From Hofstenia miamia (Eukaryota; Xenacoelomorpha; Acoela), in the NCBI GenBank assembly GCA_004352715.1, contig SCFE01000107.1, positions 1,121,452 to 1,185,451 on the forward strand: DNA of 64,000 nucleotides. Direction: 5' to 3'. This document shows, in pieces, positions 32,959-44,019 of this stretch (position 1 is its first letter; the number at the start of each line of letters is the position of its first letter). A program made the translations under genes and the position numbers. The notes under the pieces were generated by a model. The model ran no database searches, was not told where the DNA came from, and worked only from the letters and a program-made list of their open reading frames with translations.

Positions 32959-35907
32959 TTAAGCAGCTTGAAACGATTGCTTTGAAACATAGAGTTTCCC
33001 ATTGTTGCACAACATAGAATAAAGAAAATCACCAAAGACAACTAAAATATGAAATCTAAGTTGACTAAAAAACCACAATTTTCGATATATATCTATGACA
33101 TTGTTAAACACTGAAATTGAACAGATGCAAAATTAGCTTGAATTAAGATTGCATTTTAAGCCAGCATACGTGTATATTCTATTATATCATAGAACATGAA
33201 TTAAAGAAATTTGTGACAAAATCGTGAAATCATCGTCAAGTTAAATGAGATAATATCTGAAGTAGAGGTCTTAAACCTTATCCGATTTCGGGTTGGGCCT
33301 GTTGGTTTGTTTTGCTTCGAGTTTCTTCTTCCTTTATGACAGACAAACATTTAATCTCGTCTTATTAGTGTAATAATAAATGCTACAGTGAAATTATGAA
33401 GTTAACAGTACTTGGTAAACAAAGCAAACTTTCCTGAGAAAAAAGAGTTCTCACACTTGATTGAATTTCGGGTTTGCGATCAGATCGGTTGATTATTATT
33501 TTTGGGTAGGGTCTTGGTGATAGACTATGAATAATTCACGTTCAAAATTCAGACCCGATGAGAACTCTGATCTGAAGAATGAATCCTTAATAAATTAAAA
33601 TTGTAAAGGAATTTCTACATTATGTCTACGAAAAGAACTGTTGTTATCAATTGCCTACAAATCCTAAACGTTACAATTGTGTATCAGTGAATCAGTGCGC
33701 CAAGTAGACTTTTAAATATAAGAGCTTATCACGAGTTATGTTGTTTTAGCAAATGCATGCATACGCATAATATTAAGTTTAGAATTACTTTTATTTGTAT
33801 TCAGACTATTCCCTATAAGTAGTTGAAATCCATTTTTTGAGAAATATACGGCAAACACTTAAAATTTTCAAAGATAATACCTGTGATTTTGGATGGATTT
33901 TTATCTTCAGGTATGACAAACGAAGCACCCAAGGTGGCGATTCTGTGGAAAATTTTTGCCTTTTGGCATTCATTGTCAATTTCACCCTCCAACTAAAATG
34001 CAGCTTGAACGAAAACAGAATTTTAATACAATTATTTTATAAACAACAAATTTGTAATTCAAACATGGCACAATTAAATGGTTCACATGCCCATGTGTGG
34101 CAAATTGAGTCAGTAAAAAATTAAGACTACTAAAAGTGTGAATATTAATATATAACATTACAAACTTCAAATAGGGATTAATCTGTTTGCATATCTATAT
34201 ATAAATAAGATCATAACCAAATTTTATAATAGATATCTAATCTAATTTCGGACGTGATTGCAACAAATGTGGTCGAAGAAATCATTTTGTAATTGTCTGT
34301 AAATCCAAACTACTGAAAGCCATTCGAGCTGTAAGCCAAGTAAACGATCTTCAAGACGAATACTGCAATTGATATGATTGTGATATGCTGACAACTCATA
34401 GGATACACGAGTATCCTGCAAAAACAATTGAATAAACCCAAAATCTGAATGAAAATGGTCCCTGGCAGACAATGCAATGTTATTTGATAGAAGGATCTTA
34501 GAAGCTTAGGCTTAAACGATAAAATGAAAATAATTAATTCCATTTTGATGTTGATTATTCCCAATTTGAAGTTGATTATTCCCAATTTGATGTTAATTTC
34601 AACTTGAAGTTGGAATGGCATGGTTTCTGAAGGCAGTACATAAAATTGGACGTATTCAAATTTCCTTGAATAAGTTTATAGAATATATTAAATTAGATAT
34701 ATTAAATTTCAGATAAAATTCAACTAGATTCATATTCTACTACTTTTGAACTACAAAAAAATATTTAAAAAATGATACAAAATAGGGTCAAATCGTCTTG
34801 CATGCTAAATTTAGACCAATTCTATATTTTGTTTAAAGGCATAAAACTAATTTAATCGAAATTTACATAATTTAATGTTTCGTAAAAACGAGGTAATATC
34901 AAGCATGCTAAAATAGCGAGAAAAGTGCTAAGAATATCATGCTTATACATAATTTAAAATCAATTTTTTTATCAAACTGCTAAAATATTTTGTCGCATTT
35001 TAGTATAGTGCTGGAGAGCGTGTGTATTTAGAGTTCTCATACACCCACTTATCAAGTAGTCAATATAATCGAAGTAAAATTATATTTAATGCAGGAAGTT
35101 GGGAAAATAATTCATTGATAATGAATATCAAAATAATTCGTTAAAGGAGTGTTACCACTTGCGTTGGGCATTAGTTATCATACACCACAAAAGTCAAAGC
35201 AATATTACAAAAATCTGAATAATAGTTTATGATTGCACATCACCTACACAAAATAAGCTGCTTTCATATGCGCTGCAATCATTGCGTGACCTCATAATCT
35301 CTAAGCATAGGCAAGAAGCCTCGGATAAGAATTTCTTTATTGACAAATTTCAATATTTTCTCATCAAAGCTAAGCTCAGCGCTTTTTTCGAAATATATCC
35401 ATCATACAATCTAATCAATTTCAATTTGAACAGCATAATTAAATAAAAAAAACAATGTTTTTGTTCTTTGCAAGGTGTGCGAGACTTTTGCACATGGCCC
35501 GAATATGATGTGAAACCAGTAAAACATGAACGAGTTCAGTCATCTATTGGAGAAATTCTGACAAATGAAGAATCATTAGAGAGCTGAAAAAATGAGACCA
35601 AGGACAAAAGAAAAATACATAAAAATCGATTATCATTTCCTGACATTTCGGAAATTATCAATTCTGCTCATTCTTTTTATTACAAACTTTATCTCACTAC
35701 TAAATAAATTGCTCTATGATTTAGCTCCTCCTTTACATATGTAGATCAAAACGGTGAGTACCAACATTAGCTAAGTTCAAACAATGTGCCAAAACTACGA
35801 AAAAATGCTTTTAAGACATTGAAAATTACCTGATGAATTGAGCCATCGTCATTTAGAATCATGAAGCCCAATTGATTGGAAGTTCGATCATTGCCATAGC
35901 TAGACAT
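32959..35907 (-). CDS. LAMTOR4: Ragulator complex protein LAMTOR4, three coding exons
   Basis: Exons on the minus strand are 35907-35830 (26 codons), 33992-33881 (37 codons plus one base) and 33041-32959 (with the stop). Each junction has GT/AG signals and the phases fit (0, then 1), giving a 90-residue protein; the human one has 99. Matching family blocks are NQLGFMILNDDGSIHQ, LEGEIDNECQKAK, and VVFGDFLYSMLCNNGKLYVS, which ends in VSK where the family has VVK. This is the whole roadblock-like fold. LAMTOR4 is part of the pentameric Ragulator on the lysosome surface, which anchors Rag GTPases for amino-acid activation of mTORC1. The start was chosen because family members have only a short tail before QLG; an acceptor-like CTTTCAG lies 6 bases upstream, so a 5' UTR intron is possible. 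Introns are 1837 and 839 bp. Confidence 0.85.
34542..34600. repeat. Short tandem repeat in LAMTOR4 intron 1
   Basis: Three units of about 21 bp (AATTTGAAGTTGATTATTCCC-like), the last one degenerate. Confidence 0.5.
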
Positions 35908-36039
35908 TTCTATCTGAAAGCTAAATACAGAAAATTTAACAATTGTATACATAATCAGTGTACATTCTAGACAACAAAATTTGAGGGTCACTTGTTCCAC
36001 ATCCAGCCAAAACAGTAGGACATATTGACAGAAGTATCG

Positions 36040-36165
36040 TGTGTTGTCTGCTTGCTAACGTCACGGCTACAATATCTGAAAGTTACGCCGATTGGCTAAC
36101 ACTAAAATTTACAACCAATCAGATAAACCCTTAGAACAAGTGACGTTATTGTATTTCAAGTGCAG
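36040..36165 (-). promoter_or_regulatory. Symmetric CRE/CCAAT promoter candidate for LAMTOR4
   Basis: TAACGTCA (36056-36063), ATTGG (36091-36095), CCAAT (36115-36119) and TGACGTTA (36141-36148) form two nested inverted pairs centred near 36103. CRE-like TGACGT and CCAAT boxes are common in TATA-less housekeeping promoters. The block lies 130-260 bp upstream of the LAMTOR4 start and is followed on the other side by the hAT pseudogene. The symmetry would also suit a bidirectional promoter. Confidence 0.5.
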
Positions 36166-36380
36166 GGACTAATAGGCTAGGGTGTGGCCCATGCCCGTGG
36201 CCCGTACGCATGCCCATGCACCCATAAGCTGTTTTGGGCCCGTAAAATAAAAATAAATGTCCATTAAGACTTGAATCATTATGTTGAACAGTATTGAATA
36301 GTATTTGAGGGACCAATGATATTTGAACAAACAATTGAGACAAAATTATATCAATTTTACGCTGACCATTCAGTTTTGGC

Positions 36381-37814
36381 ATGGCTACTGCGTCGGAGGA
36401 GACTCGCTTATCAAAGGCATTACTAGCAAATCAACGTACGAACATTTTTACAGCAATATATCAGTTCCTAGTGGAAAAGCAACTTGCAAGATTTGTAAAA
36501 CAACTTATAGCCATTAACAAAAAAAGCGGTGCGAATAGTCTACGTCGGCACTTATCAACAAAACACCCAAAAGCTTATAGAGCCAAACAAAATGATTGTC
36601 TATCTGATGATTCCCAGCCAACTCTTACCGATCTTGGACACGGTACTGTTATCAAAAAACAAAAAATAGAATTACCCCAGAAAACCAAATGCATTCTTAC
36701 TTTAGCGTGCAGTAAACACGTTTTGCCATTAAAGTTTTTTGAAGATCCAGTTATTTCTTCTAGATTCAATTTACCACCTATAAGCCGGCGAGGGGTAAGC
36801 GAACAAACTTTATTAGCTGAAGATTTGAAGGCCACAGTTTTTGAATACTTCAAAAATAAATGGGTTACCTTATCACTGGATGGGTGGAAAAATCCAGTAA
36901 CAACTCATCATTATGTGACAATTCTTATGTTGAATGTCGCGGAAAAAACGAAAAACCAGTTTGCCTGCAAAGTTTTGAAATAAGTGGCACAAACTCGGAA
37001 TGCATTGAAACGTGTATTCAGTCAGCCATTGACGAACTCAAAGAAAATATTTACCTATTGCCTGTGTTACCGACAATGCTCCTTCAATGATAATTGGCGC
37101 GGAGAATATTTTTGCAAAACATTCAAATGTTTTGCCACTGAGATGCTCTGCACATGTCTTAAATTTGTTTACCAAAGATATTTTGAAATCAGTTGAATTC
37201 TTAAAATCGGGATTTTAAATTTTGTTTGAATATATTAACAAAAGAGTTATCTGAAGGTATTGTGAAAATAGATGGAATAGTGTTTCCGATCGGTTTTTGG
37301 ATTTACAAAAACATTTATGAGAAGCTGGTACGGAGGGTACAGAATTAACATGTGTCAATTCAGTTGTGGGTGCACTACAACCATTTATTCAGATTCTGAA
37401 TCTATGTCAAAGTGATGGAAGCGCGTGGACTGAAATTATCCATTCGTTCGAAAATGCCATAGCTGAGTCGTCCTGAAAAGGATTGGACGGAGTGGTAGTA
37501 GTAGCGCAAAATCGTAAGAATTTGGATTATGAATGATATTGTTGCTCTGAATATATTTATTTCCAATGAGCTTGAGTTATCAGAAGATACAGTGGCAAGA
37601 ATCACGAAATGGTTAGACACTTTAGGAATTTCTTAATTTGAGGGATTTTTTGCTGATCGCGTTTTTCACGGAGACAGCGTTGTTCTCCCAAAAAACTTAA
37701 CATGTTTACCAAATTTAATTGCAACAGTGAAGCCGCAGGTGAAAGGTGTTTCAGTGCACATAAACTAATACCGACTACCATGAGGGCTAGTTTGAGTAAC
37801 GATATTGTAGATAG

Positions 37815-37835
<21 letters not shown>
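36381..37835 (+). pseudogene. hAT transposase pseudogene
   Basis: Read in several frames, the order is that of a hAT transposase. A BED-type zinc finger (CKICKTTYSH, then LRRHLSTKHPKAY, 36475-36580) comes first. Next is the catalytic region (WVTLSLDGWKNPVTTHHYV, about 36860-36920; VTDNAPSMIIGAENIF, about 37050-37110; RCSAHVLNLF, about 37143). Last is the C-terminal dimerisation block (SEAAGERCFSAHKLIP, then RASLSNDIVDRLYI, 37720-37830). Frameshifts at about 36500, 36950 and 37200, plus many stops after 37200, inactivate it. A TA microsatellite interrupts the end. Matching inverted ends were not found. Confidence 0.75.

Positions 37836-37847
<12 letters not shown>
37818..37847. repeat. (TA)n microsatellite
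   Basis: About 15 TA units directly after the hAT dimerisation block. Confidence 0.9.
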
Positions 37848-37849
<2 letters not shown>

Positions 37850-38039
37850 TCGATACCCGTATTTTAGTGTCCGTGCCCGTACGGATCACACGTCGGTCAG
37901 TGCAGATTAAGTTGAATACGATTCCGTGAGTTTAAAGCNTATATATATATTCGATACCCGTATTTTAGTGTCCGTGCCCGTACGGATCACACGTCGGTCA
38001 GTGCAGATTAAGTTGAATACGATTCCGTGAGTTTAAAGC
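37843..38039. other. Duplicated flanks of single-N join at 37939
   Basis: The roughly 95 bases before the N (TCGATACCCGTATT onward) are repeated after it with hardly any change, which points to two overlapping contig ends left unmerged. Confidence 0.75.
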
Positions 38040-39399
38040 ACGCTTCCTGTAAACAACTGGAAAACGAATAAAATCGCCACAAGTGTAAGTCCGCCACCGC
38101 GCAGTAATGACGCATATTATTATAAGCACGCCCCTTGATAGCCTGTGAGCACAGAGGCCGTAATGGCCCGGCCTAGAATGAACACTGATAATAGTACATA
38201 TCTATTGCATTCAATTAAATGTGATTATTATTGAAAAGTTTGAGACAAATTGAAGTGGTAATCAGCTGGCGCTATAGCAGCATGTCTAATCTACAAATTG
38301 TGACAGCAAAATAATTTCAATTTGTAAAAAAATTTAAATTTCATGCTGGTAACAAACTAGGATAAACTTTACAACATTATAAAATAATTAAAATGAATTA
38401 TATATTAAAGCCACAGGAATATATCAAAGTTCACAAAATTATTTTATAATTGACTATTCTTGCTTCTGTTTTAATGCGGAAAAAAGGAATCGCTTTCTGA
38501 ATAATGGGAGGAAAACATAGGAATTAAAACTTCCTCGTCATTAAAAAGGTCATCATAAAATGTATATTCAAGAAATTTTGGTTCTCGAAACAAAATCGCA
38601 TGAGGTAACAATAAGGAGAAATTACATACTGTTGAGGAATGGAATAGATCTATACTAGATGAAGAATTCACTTCAAATGATTCAGAATCTGAACTTTAAA
38701 GCAAAATTAGTGTTTTTATTGCGATTGCTTCAAAAAATTGGGTCATACACCTACTTACATTTTCTGTGGTTATGTCTTAGATTTAGCATTCTGGAAAAAT
38801 AGTTCTTTTGTCTTGATTTCAAAGTAAAATAATCCTTCACTGAATCATTTTAGTTTTGTAACCATTCAATGAATAGAATGGAATTCTTCTTTGCCATAGT
38901 TGATATCTGAACTCTCTATGGTTTTCTCTGAAAATAAAGTCGTTTCCGTACAACACTGTGTACATTTTTTTTACTTGAAAAACAAATTTTAAGCCTATTG
39001 AGAGTTATCTTTAGATATGATTGAAAGTTTTAAATAAATAACCCTAATAATATGTCGTAACCTTTATCTGCAAATTAAATAATACACTAATATATACTAT
39101 TGCTTCAGAACAAAAATAATGTATTTGAAATATATCTTGAATTATTTGTAGTGTCACACAACTACAATTACCAACCATCTAAATTAAGAGGGAATTAAGA
39201 AATATATCCATATATTTCATATTTGAAAAGAAATTTCGATTACATAATCTATACAAAAGAACCAAAGAATAGAAACAAAATAATTTCTTTATCAGAATGC
39301 TCTTAATTTGCAGTATAAATCTGCATGTCATAAACAACACAAAGCTTTGACTGTCAATAAGTAATAATAATTTTAATTGCATTTGAACATTTACTGATT
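38040..39399. other. Mostly unassigned; one acidic minus-strand ORF
   Basis: No clear gene. A minus-strand frame from about 38690 to 38471 encodes an acidic, serine-rich C-terminus (for example FYDDLFNDEEVLIPMFSS), with a possible AG acceptor at its start. It could be a terminal exon, but no upstream exon or family match is visible. Confidence 0.3.
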
Positions 39400-39836
39400 T
39401 ATCTGATGAGTTTTTGATTATTGTAAATGGCATTACTGATAATGAAGCAAGTTTGTTTAAACAAACTGAATCTGATTCTGAACAACTGAATAAAGTCTTT
39501 GACCACATTGGTGTCAATACTAAAGACAAAATATGCAGCGTGAAGAGACTTAGGAAGTTTTCAAGAGGAAGCAACCGCCCTAGGCCTTTACTTATTAAAT
39601 TTAATAATGAATAGACAATGCGAAAACTGTTTTTCAAAAGTTATCTGTTAAAGGATTTCGAACGTCCTGTGTATCTCAAGAAGTATCTTTCCAGTGCTGA
39701 TAGCGAAATTGAAAAGAAAATTTTGGCACTACGTTATAAAAAAGTCACTGAAGAGGAACTTTCCAAATCAGATTTTTGTATCAAAAACTTGCAGCTTTTT
39801 TACAAAAACTCTCCAGTCCAGCTGTCCACAAATTGA
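39400..39836 (+). pseudogene. LINE ORF1 C-terminal fragment
   Basis: The frame 39414-39836 has a single TAG at 39612-39614. It reads VNGITDNEAS, a run with VKRLRKFSRG and NRPRPLLIKFNNE, then repeated Lys-rich helices. This is the RNA-binding ORF1 C-terminal pattern of CR1/Jockey-like LINEs (R-lG....RPLL..F). The upstream part of ORF1 is missing. It is followed at once by the ORF2 endonuclease. Confidence 0.6.
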
Positions 39837-39837
39837 C

Positions 39838-41060
39838 AATCAACTGTATTATCCGGTCTCATTTTAAACTGCCAATCTCTCATTAATGTTGAACGAAGAA
39901 TCAACCTTCACAAGCTTCTGACAGTTCTTAACATTGACATTGCCTTCTTAACAGAAAGCTGGCTAAATGATGACATTATGGATGAAGAAATTGTGCGTGG
40001 TTCTCATTTTATAATAGTTTCTAGAAAAGACCGGCCGAAGAATCAACATGATGGCACTATTATTCTGGCAAGAAAATTGAATGAATGCTCCATAGTAGAT
40101 ATCTCATACCCCAAGTTCGCTTTCAGTACATGCTGTTATCTAGTGTCGCCTAATTTCATTAAACTTTATATTTTAATTTACAGACCACCTGCAAAGTCAA
40201 ACTACGAAATTACCTTTGATGATATCTATTTTAAAATATGTCAATAATTTCGATGATATTTGCAGAAATTTTGCCCAGTCAGAAAGAAATCTTCGGTGAC
40301 TTTAACTACCCTGGTATCGATTGGAATGAGTTAGTTAGTCAGAAAAATGAAGTCCTGTTTTCTTAAATTTCTAGACTCGCTTGAGCTGATGCAATTGATT
40401 AGAGGCCCTACCCACGTGTCGGGTAATACATTGGATATTCTCGTCACCAACTCACACGATACTCGTTACATGGCTTTACCGAAGTCTTTTTCTGATCATT
40501 TTCCAGTACAATTTTTCATTTCTGTTGATTTTCTACCTCTGATGATGTCCCATTAAGCTTTTCGAAATCGCTTTTCAGTCTGGCAACATTCAATTCCAAG
40601 CTTTATAGAATATATGAATTTATTTCTTGTTGTCTCTTCTACAATAAACACTATATCCAGACCTGGTATACATTGTTCACCGAAGCTGTCAATGGCTCTA
40701 TCCCCATCAAGCATTCCAAAAGCGTTATTTTATCCTGATTTTTATTCATCTCATACTATGCATCTTATGAATATGAGAAACACTGCGCAGAGAAAACTTT
40801 CAAAAGCTTGGTCTCTTCAAGGATCATTAAAAGTGAAGCAGCTGTCAATCAACCTTAATCTCTCAAAAGAACTTGACAAAACAGCTTATGTCTGTGGAAG
40901 TACGCTCTCTAACAAATATCAATGTTTTTCCCTGCTGCGATCCTTGAAATGTTTTACAAACATACCAAACTTGATGTTTTGGGGTAATAAATCTGCTACT
41001 ACTACTACTACTACTACTAAGCTCTTCAATGAATACTTTTGTTCATGTTTATTCAGCTAA
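39838..41060 (+). pseudogene. LINE ORF2 endonuclease and linker
   Basis: An APE-type endonuclease is legible in order: INVERRINLHKLL, LTESWLNDDI (catalytic Glu), SRKDRPKNQHDGT, YILIYRPP, FGDFNYPGIDW (about 40290), PTHVSGNTLDILVTN and SDHFPVQFF. A linker follows to KLFNEYFCSCLF at about 41050. Frameshifts lie at about 40245 and 40340. A (ACT)n tract at about 40991-41018 encodes a run of threonines inside the linker. It would nick target DNA for priming. The reverse transcriptase is cut off where a minus-strand LINE end begins at 41097. Confidence 0.75.
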
Positions 41061-41096
41061 ACGTGATTTTGCAATATAATCCTTAATCACAATTTT

Positions 41097-41345
41097 TTTT
41101 TAATAGTAGTCAACGTGGAAATTATATGAATATTCTTTTCTTGTAGTCTTGTAATTAATGAAAAAATTCTGTATTTCTAGTTTGTCCAATTTCTTAATTC
41201 TAAATTTTAATGGCATGTCATTGAATATTTCAGCTGTTTTTACAAGAAAAGAATTAGAGCCATGACTATTTTTTATTAATCTCTTTTTCAAGTATTTGCT
41301 GGTGCGTACATTCCACTTTAACGTAGAATGCAGTAATCCCGTAAA
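41097..41345 (-). pseudogene. LINE ORF2 C-terminal fragment, minus strand
   Basis: From 41345 downward the minus strand reads LLHSTLKWNVRTSKYLKKRL, then NSFLVKTAEIFNDMPLKFRI. This is the end of a LINE ORF2 (S.F...A..IFN.LP..IR pattern), stopping at 41100. Its upstream edge abuts the (ACT)n tract at 41348. Confidence 0.6.
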
Positions 41346-42478
41346 AAGTTACTACTACTACTACTACTACTAAAATGATTTATTATCATCTATAAACTAC
41401 AAAACTAATTAATAGTACAGATTTCCATGCTATGTTTTAAGCAAGCTAAGGGACCCTAAAGTTCGCTGAGTATGCCATGCTGGGCTTTTTTCATTAAGGA
41501 AATGCTTTTTAATTTCATTCTTTAAAATTTTGTCTGCAGATATTACATGTAACGGAAGTTCATTAACAACTTCAGGAAAACGATTTTTTCCAAAGCTATT
41601 CTACGTGATTTTAGAAATAAATGTAATCTTTTATTATAATTTAAGTGATAGAAAATATCATCGACAGAAAAGATCACGTTTTTGCCAAACAAAATCCCAA
41701 AGAAATATAATGTGGTAATATATTTTGCAAAACTATATGCTCTCATTATCTTCAGATTAATGTAATGATTAGTAACATGCGCAAATCGAGGAGCTTAAAA
41801 TTCCATAAATGTTTGAACGAGCATAGTTAACAAAGAAATCTTGCGGAATACATTTTTTAATTAATTTAGGATGACTATTTTTTATTAATCTCTTTTTCAA
41901 GTATTTGCTGGTGCGTACATTCCACTTTAACGTAGAATGCAGTAATCCCGTAAAAAGTTACTACTACTACTACTACTACTAAAATGATTTATTATCATCT
42001 ATAAACTACAAAACTAATTAATAGTACAGATTTCCATGCTATGTTTTAAGCAAGCTAAGGGACCCTAAAGTTCGCTGAGTATGCCATGCTGGGCTTTTTT
42101 CATTAAGGAAATGCTTTTTAATTTCATTCTTTAAAATTTTGTCTGCAGATATTACATGTAACGGAAGTTCATTAACAACTTCAGGAAAACGATTTTTTCC
42201 AAAGCTATTCTACGTGATTTTAGAAATAAATGTAATCTTTTATTATAATTTAAGTGATAGAAAATATCATCGACAGAAAAGATCACGTTTTTGCCAAACA
42301 AAATCCCAAAGAAATATAATGTGGTAATATATTTTGCAAAACTATATGCTCTCATTATCTTCAGATTAATGTAATGATTAGTAACATGCGCAAATCGAGG
42401 AGCTTAAAATTCCATAAATGTTTGAACGAGCATAGTTAACAAAGAAATCTTGCGGAATACATTTTTTAATTAATTTAG
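41262..42478. repeat. Apparently exact tandem duplication of 609 bp
   Basis: 41262-41870 and 41871-42478 appear identical base for base, including a (TAC)n tract (41348-41372 and 41957-41981) and a 62-codon shadow frame. The unit starts inside one LINE end and contains the whole 3' end of another. It is either a very recent unequal exchange or an assembly repeat. Confidence 0.85.
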
Positions 42479-43960
42479 TCTTGAGTTTAAGCCTGCTAAA
42501 TTTCTAATTTTAGATTCTAGAAATTCTTTAAAGTTTAAAGTTTTATTAATAGGCACGCCCAAGTATTTTGCCGCAGAATTTTCCTGAATTTTTTGCTCGT
42601 TAATATAGATATAATTGGTTGCATTGGAATGTGCATGTTGTTCCAATAATATAAAGTTGGTTTTATTAACATTGAGCGTTAATTCGTTTTTGTCAAACCA
42701 TGATTTTACTTCAGTCAATTCATTACTTAGTTTTTTAAGAGCTTCATTTTTAACCTTACTGAAGACAAAAATGCACGTATCATCGGCATATTGAACTATT
42801 TGACACTGATTAGTTGCATCTACGATATCATTAATAAAAATATTAAATATAATTGGCCCCAGCACTGACCCCTGAGGGATGCCACGCGTTATCAATTGAT
42901 GATCTGAGTAAGCATTTTCGATCTTGACACTTTGATACCTGCCTACTAGGAAACTGTTTATCATTAGTATTGCTTCTTGACTGAACCCATACTTGGAGAG
43001 TTTTTTCTCAATTAACAGGTGTGACATACTATTGAAAGCCTTGGCTAAGTCTAGAAAGGCTATTGCCACGTTTTTATTGTCGTTTAGCGCATCTTTCCAT
43101 TGTTCAGTTGCATAAAGTAATGCATCTGTAGTTGACGTGTTTTTCCTAAACCCAAACTGATGCTTATTGAGAATTTTTTGTTCTTTGATATACGGTACGT
43201 TTTTATCTGACTATATACACTTTTTTCCAATATCTTGGAGAGCATGTGATTAACTGTTATAGGACGATAATTTTTGCAATCGCTAGGGTCCTTATCTTTG
43301 TATATGGGAGTTACTACGGAATATTTTAACATCATTGGAAAGTAAGAGTGTCTGATGCAATAGTTTATAATAAATATAATGTAAGTTAGTGTTTCAATAA
43401 AGGCTAGTTTGTAAATAAAATTTGGCACAGTACTTGGTCCTTTTGATTTACGATCATTAACACCTTCAATGTTTTTTTAACTTCGAATTCTGAAATATAC
43501 CTGAAGTAGAACATGGGTTTACGCTGTATGATGTTGTCTTGATATGGTATGGGGACGCCTGAATACTTACCAAAGTTTACAAATTCTTTATTCAATGCAG
43601 TTGCAATTTCATAATCAGTCTTAAGAATTTTACTACCAAGCTTTATCTGTGAAATTTTATCCTGTTTCACACGTCGTTTTGTCAAATGATTAACATAATT
43701 CCATTTCTCACGTTCAGTTTGCAAGGCCTTAAAATTTCTTATGCATTCGTTGTCAAGGTTACTTCTTTCAATCATCTTCATTCTATTTTTGGATAGTCTA
43801 CAATTTTTGAAATCTACATCGCTATGACTCTGCTTCCATTTGTGAAAGGATTCGATCATTTTATGATTTTCAGCATCAACTTCTTTGCTGTTTCTAAAGT
43901 TAAACTTTTTGGGGTGGACACATATTAATTTTTCAGGTGCTTGCTTATTCAAAACATTCT
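41957..43960 (-). pseudogene. LINE ORF2 (second family), minus strand
   Basis: The linker is in 43952-43404 (KWNYVNHLTKRRVKQDKIS, LNKEFVNFGKYSG). The reverse transcriptase follows: YKDKDPSDCKNYRPITVN (43428-43084), then 43069-42470 with FLDLAKAFNSMSHLLIEKKL, IPQGSVLGPIIFNIFIND, an intact VQYADDTCIF and AAKYLGVPINKTL. The C-terminal region continues in broken frames into the duplicated block (FPEVVNELPLHVIS) and ends near the (AGT)n tract at 41957. Frameshifts near 43410 and 43075 inactivate it. Its 5' end abuts the tail of the next LINE at 43967. Confidence 0.75.
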
Positions 43961-43963
43961 ATA

Positions 43964-43966
<3 letters not shown>

Positions 43967-44004
<38 letters not shown>

Positions 44005-44017
44005 TTATTATTATTTG
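43967..44017. repeat. (ACT)n/(ATT)n microsatellite, LINE tail
   Basis: At least 13 ACT units followed by ATT units. On the minus strand it sits at the 3' end of the LINE at 44020-45330, as do the shorter tracts at 41348 and 41957 for the other LINE copies. Confidence 0.8.
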
Positions 44018-44019
44018 CT

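Noticed and set aside
34310-34621. Minus-strand frame after a TTTTTGCAG acceptor as an extra LAMTOR4 exon
   Set aside because: The three exons chosen already join in phase and cover the family pattern; including this piece adds unrelated sequence and a stop.
36160-37900. GC-rich CCCGTACG-containing stretches on both sides of the hAT gene as its inverted ends
   Set aside because: The two sides share short GC-rich words but do not align as inverted repeats, and no 8-bp duplication was found.
39179-39637. Long minus-strand frame
   Set aside because: It is the complement of the LINE ORF1 and its upstream region, with no protein family pattern of its own.
41530-42355. Repeated plus- and minus-strand frames of 62 and 67 codons
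   Set aside because: They are shadows of a decayed LINE 3' region that happens to be present twice.
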